Assembly (NCBI RefSeq): GCF_014649015.1
Contig: NZ_BMSF01000004.1
Span: 186,001 to 250,000, forward strand
DNA length: 64,000 bases
Origin: Streptomyces narbonensis
GTDB lineage: Bacteria > Actinomycetota > Actinomycetes > Streptomycetales > Streptomycetaceae
Direction: 5' to 3'
Shown piece by piece: positions 26,022-34,982 of the stretch. The position numbers and the translations under genes are program-made. Position 1 is the first letter of the stretch. Every line of letters begins with the position of its first letter. The notes under the pieces were generated by a model. The model was not told where the DNA came from. It ran no database searches and saw only the letters and a list, made by a program, of their open reading frames with translations.

Positions 26022-26720
26022 TTACGCGTCCACGGCCTCGCGCCAGGCCCGTACCGCGTCCGCCGAGACGGGGGCGGCCCAGCCCTGGGGGCGGGCCGCG
26101 CCGCCGATGTGGAAGGCGTCGAGGCCGGCCGCGCGCAGCTCGGGGAGGTGGTCGAGGCGCAGGCCGCCGCCGACGAGGATCTGCGCCTCGTAGCCCGGCT
26201 CGCCCGTGCGGGCGGCCTCGGCCTTGAGGGTGGCGATGCCGTCGTCGACTCCGGTGGCCGAGCCCGCCGTGAGGTAGGTGTCGAGGCCGGGGAGGTCGGC
26301 GAGGCGCTTGCGGAGGCCGTCGCGGTCGGCGGTGCGGTCGATCGCCCGGTGGAAGGTCCAGCGGCAGCCGTCGAGGACGGCGATGAGCCGCTCGACGGCG
26401 ACGAGGTCCGGTTCGCCGTCCGAGGTGAGGAAGCCGAGGACGAACTCCTCCGCGCCGGCCTCGCGGAGCTCCGCGGCCCGGGCCACGAGGGCGTCGATGC
26501 CCTCGGGGCCACCGGCCGAGAATCCGTCGGCGAGGCGGAGCATCACGCGCAGCGGGATGTCGACGGCGGCGCGGATGGCGGCGAAGCCGGTCCGGGACGG
26601 GGTGAGCCCGTCCGCCGCCATGTCGGTGACGAGTTCGAGCCGGTCGGCTCCACCGGTCTGGGCAGCGACCGCGTCCTCCTCGTCGAGGGCGATCACCTCA
26701 AGGACTGCACGGTTGCTCAT
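26022..26720 (-). CDS. cutC: Copper homeostasis protein CutC family
   Basis: A 232-residue TIM-barrel protein. CutC motifs are visible in order: L-E-V-I-A-L-D-E-E-D-A-V-A-A, G-G-A-D-R-L-E-L-V, V-M-L-R, F-V-L-G-F-L and the hallmark F-H-R-A-I-D segment. The barrel end has I-L-V-G-G-G-L-R and F-H-I-G-G-A-A-R. CutC is linked to copper tolerance, though its biochemical role is debated. It lies beside the copper locus but its upstream region shows no CsoR box. The ATG at 26720 has GGAGGA upstream. Confidence 0.88.
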   Translation of the reverse strand: MSNRAVLEVIALDEEDAVAAQTGGADRLELVTDMAADGLTPSRTGFAAIRAAVDIPLRVMLRLADGFSAGGPEGIDALVARAAELREAGAEEFVLGFLTSDGEPDLVAVERLIAVLDGCRWTFHRAIDRTADRDGLRKRLADLPGLDTYLTAGSATGVDDGIATLKAEAARTGEPGYEAQILVGGGLRLDHLPELRAAGLDAFHIGGAARPQGWAAPVSADAVRAWREAVDA

Positions 26721-26772
26721 CGCGGCCCATTCCTCCATGAATGACGGCTACAGGTCTAGTCCAATGACCAGA

Positions 26773-27780
26773 CTAGCCGTGCGTGTGCTCTCCCGCATCG
26801 TCCGTGGCCCCACCCGATGCCGGGACGGTGGTCGCGGGGGCCGGGACGGTCGCCGCCTTCCCGGCTCCCGCGGTGACCGTGAAGGCCGCCGTCCGGACCT
26901 TGCCCTCGTGCTGGAAGTCGAGGAAGAGACGGTACGTCCCCGCGCTGGGCGCCGTCGCGGTGAAGGAGACGTCCGGGCCGGGGCCACCCTCGTTCGGGTG
27001 CACGTGGAGGTAGGCGAGGTCGCCGTCGCGCAGGGCGACGAGGTGGCCGTACGCGCCGAGGTAGGGCTCCAGGTCGGTGACGGGCCTGCCGGCCTTGGTG
27101 ACGGTGAGCCTGAGCTCGCCGGCCCTGCCCGGGTCGAGGGTGCCGCCGAGGCGGACCTGGTAGCCGTCGACGCTCGCGGTCGGGGCGACGGCCGGCATGG
27201 CCTTGGGGGCGTACGCGCCCGGTACGGAGAGGTCGGCGCCGAGCGTGATGCCCTTGGCGCCCTTCGCGGCGGGCTTGAAGTCGGCGAAGGCCTTGTAGCC
27301 GCCGGCCGCGGGCAGGTCGACGGGGGTCGTCCAGGTGCCGTCCGCGGCCTTGACCGGGTGCAGGTGGCGGAAGGTGTTGAGGTCGCGCGAGGCGACGATG
27401 AAGTGCAGTTCCTTGCCGTGCTCGGTGGTGAAGGCGGTGACCTTCCGGCCGGCCGCGTCCTTGATCGAGAACTTCAGGACGCTCTTGCCGGCGGCGGGGG
27501 TCGGGGTCTCCAGGGCGAGCGTGTAGCCGCCGTCGGAGACCTGGAGGCCGCCGGGGAGGTTCGCGGCGGCTGCCGGGGGCTCCGTGCCCGCCGCCTCGCC
27601 GTGGCCGGCGTGACCGTCCGCCGCGGCGCTCTTGGAGGGGGCCGGCGCCGCCGCGTGCTCGCCGTGCTCCGCCTTCTTCGGCTCCCCGACGGGGCCGACC
27701 CCCTGGCCGACCCCGTACGCGGCCCCGAAGGTCGCGGCGAGCGCGGCGGCATAGGCAGTGATCTTCACACCGGTGTTCAT
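26773..27780 (-). CDS. Secreted His-rich copper-locus protein
   Basis: A 335-residue exported protein. A signal or anchor segment ([17 protein letters not shown]) is followed by a His/Ala-rich stretch ([13 protein letters not shown]) likely to bind copper. Two beta-rich domains come next; the second contains [13 protein letters not shown] and [12 protein letters not shown] as in CopC-like or YtkA-like folds. The C-terminus ends in H-T-H-G. It is divergent from copZ, and three CsoR-like boxes in the shared promoter suggest induction by copper. Confidence 0.75.
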   Translation of the reverse strand: MNTGVKITAYAAALAATFGAAYGVGQGVGPVGEPKKAEHGEHAAAPAPSKSAAADGHAGHGEAAGTEPPAAAANLPGGLQVSDGGYTLALETPTPAAGKSVLKFSIKDAAGRKVTAFTTEHGKELHFIVASRDLNTFRHLHPVKAADGTWTTPVDLPAAGGYKAFADFKPAAKGAKGITLGADLSVPGAYAPKAMPAVAPTASVDGYQVRLGGTLDPGRAGELRLTVTKAGRPVTDLEPYLGAYGHLVALRDGDLAYLHVHPNEGGPGPDVSFTATAPSAGTYRLFLDFQHEGKVRTAAFTVTAGAGKAATVPAPATTVPASGGATDDAGEHTHG

Positions 27781-27847
27781 GGCTGCTCTCCCGATACGTG
27801 GGGTGGGTGCGCGGGGTGGGCGCGGTCATCGTTCGACGCACTTCACC

Positions 27848-27864
27848 ATACCCCTGGGGGGTAT
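27848..27864. promoter_or_regulatory. CsoR-like copper operator 1
   Basis: ATACCCCTGGGGGGTAT is a near-perfect 17-bp palindrome of the ATAC-N9-GTAT form with G/C-rich arms, the known shape of CsoR operators in actinobacteria. It is 68 bp upstream of the secreted His-rich gene and 115 bp upstream of copZ, in their divergent promoter. Confidence 0.7.
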
Positions 27865-27894
27865 CAAGTCAAGTCCGGGATCCGCTTGCGCCTG

Positions 27895-27911
27895 ATACGG
27901 GAGGGGGGTAT
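27895..27911. promoter_or_regulatory. CsoR-like copper operator 2 (degenerate)
   Basis: ATACGGGAGGGGGGTAT keeps the ATAC/GTAT ends at the same 17-bp spacing as operator 1 but has a less symmetric interior. It lies 47 bp (about 4.5 helical turns) from operator 1, so it may be a weaker secondary site. Confidence 0.4.
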
Positions 27912-27927
27912 ACATGGATCCACAACC

Positions 27928-27948
27928 GGATACCCCCCGAGGGTATCC
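27928..27948. promoter_or_regulatory. CsoR-like copper operator 3
   Basis: GGATACCCCCCGAGGGTATCC is a 21-bp palindrome (GGATACCC arms) directly upstream of the copZ ribosome-binding site. Its position, overlapping the expected start of the copZ-copA-csoR transcript, fits direct repression relieved by Cu(I). Confidence 0.7.
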
Positions 27949-27978
27949 GGTCCCGGAGGAACCGACCGAGGAGAAGCC

Positions 27979-28263
27979 ATGGGCTCCTGCTGCACCCCCG
28001 ACAACAGCTGCTCGACCACCGCGGAGACCACCACGGTCGCCATCGCCGAGAGCACCGCGACCGTCTACGCCGTCTCCGGCATGACCTGCGGCCACTGCAG
28101 GACCGCGATCACCACGTCCGTCAGCGCACTGGACGGCGTCATCTCCGTGGACGTCGACGTCACCGCCGGCCTGGTGACCGTCACCACCGGTGGCGAGCCG
28201 GACGACGCCGCCATCGCCGCCGCCGTCGACGACGCGGGCTACGAGCTCACCGGCCGCGTCTGA
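27979..28263 (+). CDS. copZ: Copper chaperone CopZ (heavy-metal-associated domain)
   Basis: A 94-residue protein with one HMA domain whose copper site is M-T-C-G-H-C. The first 15 residues add a Cys-rich start ([10 protein letters not shown]) that could bind extra metal. It delivers Cu(I) to the CopA ATPase encoded next. The ATG at 27979 follows a GAGGAGA ribosome-binding site. It is the first gene of a copZ-copA-csoR unit. Confidence 0.9.
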   Translation: MGSCCTPDNSCSTTAETTTVAIAESTATVYAVSGMTCGHCRTAITTSVSALDGVISVDVDVTAGLVTVTTGGEPDDAAIAAAVDDAGYELTGRV

Positions 28264-28382
28264 GCCTGTCCGGCCCGATCCGCCGGAGAGGCCCGGAGCC
28301 GCCGCCCCACCCCGGCCGCCGGGACCCGCCCACCACGCCCGGGTCCCGGCCCCCGACCCCGTACTCACGAGGAGCAGACCTC

Positions 28383-30650
28383 ATGACCACGACGACACCC
28401 GGCACCGCTCAGGTCGAGCTCGCCATCGGCGGCATGACCTGCGCCTCGTGCGCGGCCCGCATCGAGAAGAAGCTCAACCGCATGGACGGGGTCGAGGCCA
28501 CCGTCAACTACGCCACCGAGAAGGCCAAGGTCACCTTCGACGCCGACATCGACGTCGCCGCCCTGATCGCGACCGTCGAGGCCACCGGCTACACCGCCGC
28601 CGAGCCCGAGCCGCCGAAGAGCGCGGCCCCCGGCGCCCCCGACGGCCCCTCCGACGAGGAGAAGGCCGACGAGGAGCTGCGGCCCCTCAGGCAGCGGCTC
28701 GTCACCGCCGCCTCCCTCGCCGTGCCCGTCATCGCGATGGCGATGATCCCGGCGCTCCAGATCGAGTACTGGCAGTGGCTGAGCCTCACGCTCGCCGCGC
28801 CGGTCGTCGTCTACGCCGCCTGGCCCTTCCACAAGGCCGCCTGGACCAACGCCCGGCACGGCGCGGCCACCATGGACACCCTGATCTCGGTCGGCACGAT
28901 CGCCGCGTTCCTCTGGTCGCTGTGGGCGCTCTTCTTCGGGACCGCCGGCACGCCGGGGATGACGCACCCCTTCGAGTTCACCATCGCCCGCACCGACGGC
29001 GCCGGGAACATTTATCTGGAGGCCGCCGCCGGCGTCACCGCCTTCATCCTGGCCGGCCGCTACTTCGAGGCCCGCTCGAAGCGCAAGGCGGGCGCCGCAC
29101 TCAAGGCGCTGATGCAGCTGGGCGCCAAGGAGGTCACCGTCCTGCGGGGCGGCCGGGAGGTCACCGTACCGACCGCCGAACTCCAGGTCGGGGACCGCTT
29201 CCTGGTCCGCCCGGGCGAGAAGATCGCCACCGACGGCACCGTCGTCGAGGGTTCGTCCGCCGTGGACGCCTCCATGCTGACCGGCGAGTCCGTCCCGGTC
29301 GAGGTCTCCGTCGGCGACTCCGTCACCGGCGCCACCCTGAACGCCGGCGGCCGTCTGGTCGTCGAGGCCACCCGCGTCGGCTCCGACACCCAGCTCGCCC
29401 GCATGGCGAAGCTCGTCGAGGACGCGCAGAACGGCAAGGCGGCCGCCCAGCGCCTCGCCGACAGGATCTCGGCCGTCTTCGTACCCGTAGTCATCGCGCT
29501 CGCGCTCGGCACCCTCGGCTTCTGGCTCGGCACCGGCCAGGGACTCACCGCCGCCTTCACCGCGGCCGTCGCCGTCCTGATCATCGCCTGCCCCTGCGCC
29601 CTCGGCCTCGCGACCCCGACCGCCCTCATGGTCGGCACCGGCCGCGGCGCCCAGCTCGGCATCCTCATCAAGGGCCCCGAGGTCCTGGAGACGACCCGCA
29701 AGGTCGACACGATCGTCCTGGACAAGACCGGCACCGTCACCACCGGCCGCATGACCCTCATCACGGTCCACACCGCCGACGGCACCGAGGAGAAGGACGT
29801 CCTGCGGCTCGCGGGCGCCCTGGAGCACTCCTCCGAGCATCCGATCGCCCAGGCCGTCGCCACCGGCGCCGCCGCGAAGGTCGGCACGCTCCCCACCCCC
29901 GAGGACTTCGCCAACATCCCCGGTCTCGGCGTACAGGGCGTCGTCGACGGCCACGCCGTCCTCGTCGGCCGCGAGAAGCTGCTCGAAGAGTGGGCGATGG
30001 CCCTCCCCGCGGAGCTCAAGGCCGCGAAGGACACGGCGGAGAAGGCCGGCAAGACCGCCATCGCGGTCGCCTGGGACGGGGAGGCCCGCGCGGTCCTGGA
30101 GGTCGCCGACGCCGTCAAGGAGACCAGCCCCGAGGCCATCCAGCGGCTGCGCGCCCTCGGTCTCACCCCGATCCTGCTCACCGGTGACAACAAGGCGGTC
30201 GCCGAGGCCGTCGCCGCCGAGGTCGGCATCGACGAGGTCATCGCGGAGGTCATGCCGCAGGACAAGGTGGACGTCGTCAAGAAGCTCCAGGCGGAGGGCC
30301 GTTCGGTCGCGATGGTCGGCGACGGCGTGAACGACGCCGCCGCGCTCGCCCAGGCCGACCTGGGCCTCGCGATGGGCACCGGCACGGACGCCGCCATCGA
30401 GGCCGGCGACCTGACCCTCGTACGGGGAGACCTGCGGGCCGCGGCCGACGCGATCCGGCTCTCCCGCAAGACGCTCGGCACGATCCGCTCGAACCTCTTC
30501 TGGGCCTTCGCCTACAACGTGGCCGCCCTGCCGCTCGCCGCGGCCGGACTGCTCAACCCGATGATCGCGGGGGCCGCGATGGCCTTCTCCTCGGTCTTCG
30601 TCGTCGGCAACAGCCTGCGCCTCCGCGGCTTCCAAGCTGCGGACAAGTAA
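28383..30650 (+). CDS. copA: Copper-exporting P1B-type ATPase
   Basis: A 755-residue P-type ATPase that pumps Cu(I) out of the cell. One N-terminal HMA domain has G-M-T-C20-A-S-C23. The actuator domain has the L-T-G-E-S-V-P motif. The membrane metal site is C-P-C in [13 protein letters not shown]. The phosphorylation site is D-K-T-G-T, followed by the S-S-E-H-P-I-A nucleotide-binding motif and the hinge [12 protein letters not shown] with a downstream Y-N-V-A-A-L-P and M-x-x-S set is the P1B-1 (Cu+) pattern. It is 119 bp after copZ and 25 bp before csoR. Confidence 0.95.
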   Translation: MTTTTPGTAQVELAIGGMTCASCAARIEKKLNRMDGVEATVNYATEKAKVTFDADIDVAALIATVEATGYTAAEPEPPKSAAPGAPDGPSDEEKADEELRPLRQRLVTAASLAVPVIAMAMIPALQIEYWQWLSLTLAAPVVVYAAWPFHKAAWTNARHGAATMDTLISVGTIAAFLWSLWALFFGTAGTPGMTHPFEFTIARTDGAGNIYLEAAAGVTAFILAGRYFEARSKRKAGAALKALMQLGAKEVTVLRGGREVTVPTAELQVGDRFLVRPGEKIATDGTVVEGSSAVDASMLTGESVPVEVSVGDSVTGATLNAGGRLVVEATRVGSDTQLARMAKLVEDAQNGKAAAQRLADRISAVFVPVVIALALGTLGFWLGTGQGLTAAFTAAVAVLIIACPCALGLATPTALMVGTGRGAQLGILIKGPEVLETTRKVDTIVLDKTGTVTTGRMTLITVHTADGTEEKDVLRLAGALEHSSEHPIAQAVATGAAAKVGTLPTPEDFANIPGLGVQGVVDGHAVLVGREKLLEEWAMALPAELKAAKDTAEKAGKTAIAVAWDGEARAVLEVADAVKETSPEAIQRLRALGLTPILLTGDNKAVAEAVAAEVGIDEVIAEVMPQDKVDVVKKLQAEGRSVAMVGDGVNDAAALAQADLGLAMGTGTDAAIEAGDLTLVRGDLRAAADAIRLSRKTLGTIRSNLFWAFAYNVAALPLAAAGLLNPMIAGAAMAFSSVFVVGNSLRLRGFQAADK

Positions 30651-30675
30651 CCGCCCGACTCATGAGGAGGCCGTC

Positions 30676-30957
30676 ATGGCCGGGTACGGACAGCACAAGG
30701 AAGACATCATCAGACGCCTGCGGCGCATCGAGGGCCAGGTCAGGGGGGTGCAGCGGATGGTCGACGAGGACACCTACTGCATCGACGTCCTCACCCAGGT
30801 CTCCGCCATCAACGCGGCCCTCCAGTCCTGCGCGGTGGCCCTCCTGGACGAGCACCTCAGCTGCTGCGTCACGGAGGCCATCGCCCAGGGAGGGGACCAG
30901 GCCAAGGTGAAGGTGGGCGAGGCGTCGAAGGCGATCGCCCGGCTCATCCGGACCTGA
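30676..30957 (+). CDS. csoR: Copper-sensing repressor CsoR
   Basis: A 93-residue all-helical CsoR/DUF156 regulator. The Cu(I) ligands are C35 (T-Y-C-I-D), H60 and C64 (E-H-L-S-C-C), with the same spacing as C36/H61/C65 of the Mycobacterium tuberculosis CsoR. The R-R-I-E-G-Q-V-R-G helix carries DNA-binding arginines. A third cysteine (C63) sits beside C64. It should bind the ATAC...GTAT palindromes nearby and autoregulate its operon. The stop codon is part of the following hairpin. Confidence 0.93.
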   Translation: MAGYGQHKEDIIRRLRRIEGQVRGVQRMVDEDTYCIDVLTQVSAINAALQSCAVALLDEHLSCCVTEAIAQGGDQAKVKVGEASKAIARLIRT

Positions 30958-30993
30958 CGAAGTGCCCCGGACATCGTCCGGGGCACTTCGTCA
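30955..30993. terminator. Perfect 18-bp hairpin after csoR
   Basis: The arms TGACGAAGTGCCCCGGAC and GTCCGGGGCACTTCGTCA are exactly complementary with a 3-base loop. The first three bases are the csoR stop codon. There is no U-tract, as is common for Streptomyces terminators. It should end the copper operon. Confidence 0.85.
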
Positions 30994-31281
30994 TACCGAA
31001 GCGGTGTCAGCGGTGAGCGGTACGAGACCTGCGGTGCGCGGCATCAACCGCCCTTGCGCGAAGGGCACTCGGCGGACAGCCTGACGCTCAGGCGGAGACA
31101 GAGCCCGAGCACCTGCCGGAGGAGCACCAGCTCCGCCGAACCGGGCAGACCAGGGCCGCAGAGCGTCACGCAGGGGCGGTTCCTCATGAGGGTCGACATC
31201 CCGCCATCGTACCCCTGGGGGGTATACCTGGACGAGGGAGACGGCCCGTACGATGAGCCGCCCAGGGGGAAGGGGATCCAC
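30994..31281. other. Intergenic region before the BlaI gene
   Basis: About 290 bp without a convincing gene lie between the csoR terminator and the BlaI-family gene. The right part holds the fourth CsoR-like box. An in-frame extension of the BlaI gene upstream would run through that box and is not conserved-looking. Confidence 0.5.
31209..31225. promoter_or_regulatory. CsoR-like copper operator 4, upstream of blaI-M56
   Basis: GTACCCCTGGGGGGTAT differs from operator 1 at a single base (first A to G) and continues into AC on the right. It lies 57 bp before the GTG of the BlaI-type gene. It suggests that the BlaI/M56 pair is copper-responsive. Confidence 0.7.
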
Positions 31282-31683
31282 GTGCGCCGGCTGGGAGAGC
31301 TGGAGGCCGAGATCATGGACCGGTTGTGGGCCTGGCAGCGGCCCGCCACGGTCCGCGAGATCGTCGACGACATCAATCGGGGACGCCGGGTCGCCTACAC
31401 GACCGTCATGACGGTGGCGGACATCCTGCACCGCAAGGACTGGCTGCGCCGCGAGAAGGCGGGCAGGGCCTGGCTGTACGAGCCCGTCCGCAGCCGCGAG
31501 GAGTACACCGCGGGACTGATGCGGGACGCCCTCGGCGACAGCCAGGACCGGCCGGCCGCCCTCCTGCGGTTCGTCGAGGTCATCTCGGACGAGGACATGG
31601 CCGCCCTGGACGCGGCCCTCCGAGCGACCCGCGGCGGCCAGCCGGGAGAGGACGGCGCGGACCCCGGGGGCGGTTGCACGTGA
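31282..31683 (+). CDS. BlaI/MecI/CopY family transcriptional regulator
   Basis: A 133-residue winged-helix repressor of the Penicillinase_R family. The start L-G-E-L-E-A-E-I-M-D-R-L-W is the family N-terminus. The recognition helix region is A-Y-T-T-V-M-T-V-A-D-I-L and is followed by L-R-R-E-K-A-G-R-A-W-L-Y-E-P. The GTG at 31282 has AGGGGGA upstream. Members pair with M56 peptidases (next gene, GTGA overlap) or act as copper repressors (CopY). No beta-lactamase gene is nearby. Confidence 0.88.
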   Translation: MRRLGELEAEIMDRLWAWQRPATVREIVDDINRGRRVAYTTVMTVADILHRKDWLRREKAGRAWLYEPVRSREEYTAGLMRDALGDSQDRPAALLRFVEVISDEDMAALDAALRATRGGQPGEDGADPGGGCT

Positions 31684-32591
31684 ACCACCACGCCCTCGTC
31701 CCCTTCGGGCTCGTCCTGGTCGCCGGCTTCCTCGTGCCGTGGCTCGTCGTCCGGGCCCGCTGGGCCCAGCAGGTGCCACGCCTGGCGCTCACCGTCTGGG
31801 CGGCGTGCGGCGCCGCCTTCACCGCCGCGGCCGCCCTGCTCCCCGCCCAGCTGGTGCTCCCCGGCGAGAGCAGCCACCGCCTCACCGACATGGTGCTCAC
31901 GCTCCGGTTCCCCTCCCCGGAGCAGCTGTTCGCCCTCGAAGGCCGCGAGCGGCTGGCCTTCGCCATCGCCCTCGGCGTCGTCTCGCTCCCCGTCACGGCC
32001 TTCTTACGGAGGCTGGCGCGGGCCCGGCGGGTGCGGGTGCGGCACGCGGGGGTGCTGCGACTCGTCGGACGGTACGACCCCGGCCTGCGGGCCACCGTCC
32101 TCGACGACGACCGGCCCGCCGTCTACTGCCTCCCGGGCCGCTCCCGCCGCGTCGTCGTCTCCTCCGGGGCGGTCGACACCCTGACGCCCGCGCAGCTCGC
32201 GGCGGCCCTCGCGCACGAGCGGGCGCACATCACGGGCCGGCACCACCTTCTCGTCGCCGCGACGGAGGCCTTCGCGGCCGTCTTCCCGCGCCTCCCGCTC
32301 GCACGCTACGGCGGGACGTCCGTACCCCTCCTCCTCGAAATGGCCGCCGACGACCGGGCGTTACGGCGGTGCACCCGCGACGCGCTCGCGACGGCGCTGT
32401 ACGCGCTGGCCTCGGGCCGGGCGCCGCGGTCCGCGTTCGCCGCGGGCGGCCCCTCGGCGGCGCTGCGGATGCGGCGCATCCTCACGCCCTACAGCGCGGG
32501 ACACCCCGTCCTGCGTGGGCTGTTCACCGTCGCCTCGGGGGCGCTCGCGATGGCTCCGCTGGTCATCGCCTGCTGTTCCTTCCCCAGCTAA
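31680..32591 (+). CDS. M56 family membrane metallopeptidase
   Basis: A 303-residue BlaR1/HtpX-like zinc peptidase. It has three N-terminal hydrophobic helices, then the zinc motif A-H-E-R-A-H (HExxH) in A-L-A-H-E-R-A-H-I-T-G-R-H-H. A distal E-M-A-A-D-D segment supplies the third ligand, and a C-terminal helix ends C-C-S-F-P-S. It lacks a penicillin-binding sensor domain. The start overlaps the BlaI stop, so the peptidase probably inactivates that repressor or a related target. Confidence 0.85.
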   Translation: MNHHALVPFGLVLVAGFLVPWLVVRARWAQQVPRLALTVWAACGAAFTAAAALLPAQLVLPGESSHRLTDMVLTLRFPSPEQLFALEGRERLAFAIALGVVSLPVTAFLRRLARARRVRVRHAGVLRLVGRYDPGLRATVLDDDRPAVYCLPGRSRRVVVSSGAVDTLTPAQLAAALAHERAHITGRHHLLVAATEAFAAVFPRLPLARYGGTSVPLLLEMAADDRALRRCTRDALATALYALASGRAPRSAFAAGGPSAALRMRRILTPYSAGHPVLRGLFTVASGALAMAPLVIACCSFPS

Positions 32592-32754
32592 TTGACTCGC
32601 TTCACCATCTCGGCCCGCTTCACCGTCCGACCCCCCGAACGCCGTTATTTACTAAGCGAATTCGTAGATTTCGCATCGGTCACGGGCAACTTAATTCACC
32701 GCTATTGTGGGTATGTTGGGGCTCTGGCGCGGCACGTCGAAGGGTACAAAACCT

Positions 32755-33234
32755 ATGCAGCTGGCTGGCGTTCGAACGGCCGCGGCCGGCGATGCGACGA
32801 CGATATCCAGGCTGCTGGCGGACGCCATTCGGAGCAGCTACGAGGGAATACTGGACGAAATCCCGATGCGGCGGCTGATCTCGGCGCAATGCTCACTCCC
32901 CCGCATCCGTGCGGAAATTGAAATTCCGGGTGGCGCGCCCGGCTGGCTCGGCTGGCTCGTGGCGACCGACCCCGAGGGCGCGGTCGTCGGCGTCGCCGCG
33001 GGCGGTGTCCCCGTACCGGGCGAGGGCGAGGTGTACGCCCTCGCCGTCGCGGCCGGATCCCGCCGCCGCGGAGTGGGTACGGCCCTGCTGGCCGCCGCCA
33101 CGGACCGGATGCGCAGCTACGGCGCCCACGACCAGCGGGTCGAACTCCCGGCGGAGTCAGACCCGGCGCTCCCCTTCTACACCCGGATGGGCTTCGGCTC
33201 CCTCGGCCCCACCCGCTGGAGCCGCACGGTCTGA
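32755..33234 (+). CDS. GNAT family N-acetyltransferase
   Basis: A 159-residue acyl-CoA-dependent acetyltransferase. Motif A is V-Y-A-L-A-V-A-A-G-S-R-R-R-G-V-G-T-A-L-L, with the R-R-x-G-V-G-T pyrophosphate loop. Motif B is L-P-F-Y-T-R-M-G-F. The 120 bp before the start are clearly AT-richer than the surroundings (TTATTTACTAAGCGAATTCG and similar), which marks a strong promoter or foreign sequence. The ATG at 32755 is chosen over an upstream in-frame start at 32707. Confidence 0.8.
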   Translation: MQLAGVRTAAAGDATTISRLLADAIRSSYEGILDEIPMRRLISAQCSLPRIRAEIEIPGGAPGWLGWLVATDPEGAVVGVAAGGVPVPGEGEVYALAVAAGSRRRGVGTALLAAATDRMRSYGAHDQRVELPAESDPALPFYTRMGFGSLGPTRWSRTV

Positions 33235-33472
33235 GCCACCGCCCGGCTCCGACTCCGCATACCCCCGGCACCATCTTCCAGAACCACCCCCGGAACCGCT
33301 CACGCCCCTCGAACAGACGGTCGTGGCAGATCCACGCCATCGCGTGTTCACGCAGCCCGATCCGGTGGATCGGCGCTCCCCCGCCAGGTCAGGATGGGTT
33401 CAGCGGCGCGGTCCCGGCGGCACGGGTACCTCGTCCGGACGGCATGGACCGAGCGAGCCCCTGGAGGAGCGG

Positions 33473-34363
33473 ATGCACACACCGAGCGGCCTTTCCCTGC
33501 CCGTCGTGCCCGCAGCGTTCGCTCCGGTCCTGCCGTCCCGATACGACCGGGAGCCCACCCCCGGGAACCAGAGGGGTCGCATCAAGTCCGACACCCTGCC
33601 CGGCCTCGAATCGGTCTCCCCCGTCGACGAGGGCTCGGTCTGGCTCCACGACGCCCTGCTCGGCCCGCACAGCGCGGACATCGTCCGGTATCTCGGCCTC
33701 GCCCGCTCCACCGGCGGACCCGTCCTGGACCTCGGCTCCGGAGCGGGGCGGCTCGCCGTCCCCTTCGCCCGGCACGGCTTCGCCGTGGAAGCCGTGGACC
33801 GGGACGCCTCGGCCCTGGAGCGCCTCGAAGGCTGGGCCCGCCGGATCGGCCCGCAGGTTGCCGGGCTCGTCGTCACCCACCGCGCCGACCTCACCGAGCT
33901 GCGGCTCGAAGGGAGTTACCGGCTGGCGCTCCTCGCGGGCGCCATGGTCACGGCCGTCCCGCCCGCGCGGCGGCCGGAGCTGCTGCGCGAGGTCGCCTCC
34001 CACCTGGAGACGGGCGGGGCGCTCGCCCTCGACTACACCGCGCACCAGCTCCCCGGGCTCATCGCGGAACCGCGCAGGACCTGGGCCTTCCAGGTGCCGC
34101 GCTTCGACGGGATCGACGAGTGGGTGGTGGCACGGCAGGTCTTCGACCTGCCGTCGATGAGCGAGCGGATCACCTACTACACGGCCCGCACCGGCAAGCT
34201 CTCCACCGAGCGGGTCGTGCTGACCACCGACAAGTGGATCGTGGATCCGGAGCGGCTCGCGGCCGAGCTGCACTCGGCCGGCCTGCACATCGAGGGCCGC
34301 CGGCGCCACCGGATCGACGACCGGACCGAGTCCGTCCTGCTGGTGTGCAGGACGGACGACTGA
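33473..34363 (+). CDS. Class I SAM-dependent methyltransferase
   Basis: A 296-residue methyltransferase. SAM-binding motif I is V-L-D-L-G-S-G-A-G-R-L. Motif II is V-E-A-V-D-R-D-A-S-A, and Y-R-L-A-L-L-A-G-A-M-V is the motif II/III strand. The C-terminal half has strands such as R-I-T-Y-Y-T-A-R and V-L-L-V-C. A 50-residue N-terminal extension rich in Pro precedes the fold. GGAGGAG lies just before the ATG at 33473. The substrate is unknown; it is 80 bp upstream of a Fur-family gene. Confidence 0.8.
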   Translation: MHTPSGLSLPVVPAAFAPVLPSRYDREPTPGNQRGRIKSDTLPGLESVSPVDEGSVWLHDALLGPHSADIVRYLGLARSTGGPVLDLGSGAGRLAVPFARHGFAVEAVDRDASALERLEGWARRIGPQVAGLVVTHRADLTELRLEGSYRLALLAGAMVTAVPPARRPELLREVASHLETGGALALDYTAHQLPGLIAEPRRTWAFQVPRFDGIDEWVVARQVFDLPSMSERITYYTARTGKLSTERVVLTTDKWIVDPERLAAELHSAGLHIEGRRRHRIDDRTESVLLVCRTDD

Positions 34364-34402
34364 ACCGGACGCCTGACGAGGTTGACGAGCAAGAGGTACG
34401 AT

Positions 34403-34420
34403 GCTCACAAACGTTTGAGC
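34403..34420. promoter_or_regulatory. Fur/PerR-type palindrome
   Basis: GCTCACAAACGTTTGAGC contains the perfect palindrome CAAACGTTTG flanked by GCTCA and AGC. It lies 24 bp before the Fur-family start, matching autoregulation as seen for CatR/PerR-type boxes. Inference from position and symmetry only. Confidence 0.5.
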
Positions 34421-34443
34421 CGACCAGGTGGCGGGCGGAGAAG

Positions 34444-34884
34444 ATGGCAGTCGTGGAAGAGCTGACGGGCCGCGAGGCGGTGATCCAGCGCCTGCGCGAC
34501 GTCGGGCTGCGGGTCACGGGCCCGCGCCTGGAGGTGCTCACGGTCCTCGCCGCCGGCGGCCATCTCGACGTCGAGGCGATCACCACGACCGCGCGCGAAC
34601 GGCTCGGCACGCTGACCAGCCAGGCCGTGTACGAGATGCTGCGGCACTTCCAGGAGACCGGCCTGGTCAGCAAGTTCGACCGGCCCGGCCTGCCCGCCGT
34701 CTTCGAGATCTCCGGCCCCGCGCACCAGCACGCGCTGTGCGTCGCCTGCGGCCGCGTCGAGAACGTCGAGACGACCGCGCCGAAGCCGCCCCGGGGCGCG
34801 CTGACGGAGTGGCGGGTCGAGGACGCCGAGATCGTCTTCAAGGGCCTGTGCCCCGACTGCCGGGCGAGCGCACCCGCCGCCTGA
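34444..34884 (+). CDS. Fur family transcriptional regulator
   Basis: A 146-residue regulator of the PerR/CatR group. The DNA-binding half has G-L-R-V-T-G-P-R-L-E-V-L and Q-A-V-Y-E-M-L-R-H-F. The dimerisation half has H-Q-H-A-L-C-V-A-C-G, and C-P-D-C near the end completes the structural zinc site (C-x2-C twice). The conserved His cluster of the regulatory metal site (H-x-H-A) is present. No catalase or ahpC gene is adjacent, so the target genes are elsewhere. Confidence 0.88.
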   Translation: MAVVEELTGREAVIQRLRDVGLRVTGPRLEVLTVLAAGGHLDVEAITTTARERLGTLTSQAVYEMLRHFQETGLVSKFDRPGLPAVFEISGPAHQHALCVACGRVENVETTAPKPPRGALTEWRVEDAEIVFKGLCPDCRASAPAA

Positions 34885-34982
34885 GCTGCGGCGAACCCCG
34901 TGCGTGTCGTTCGAATGTGTGGCAGGGTCTAGCGGGGCGATTCATGAGGATCCACGAGGGTCCGAGGGGAGTCTGCTGCGCC

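Noticed and set aside
31282..32591. Beta-lactam resistance (blaI-blaR1) system
   Set aside because: The M56 protein has no penicillin-binding sensor domain and no beta-lactamase gene is nearby; the upstream CsoR-like box favours copper control.
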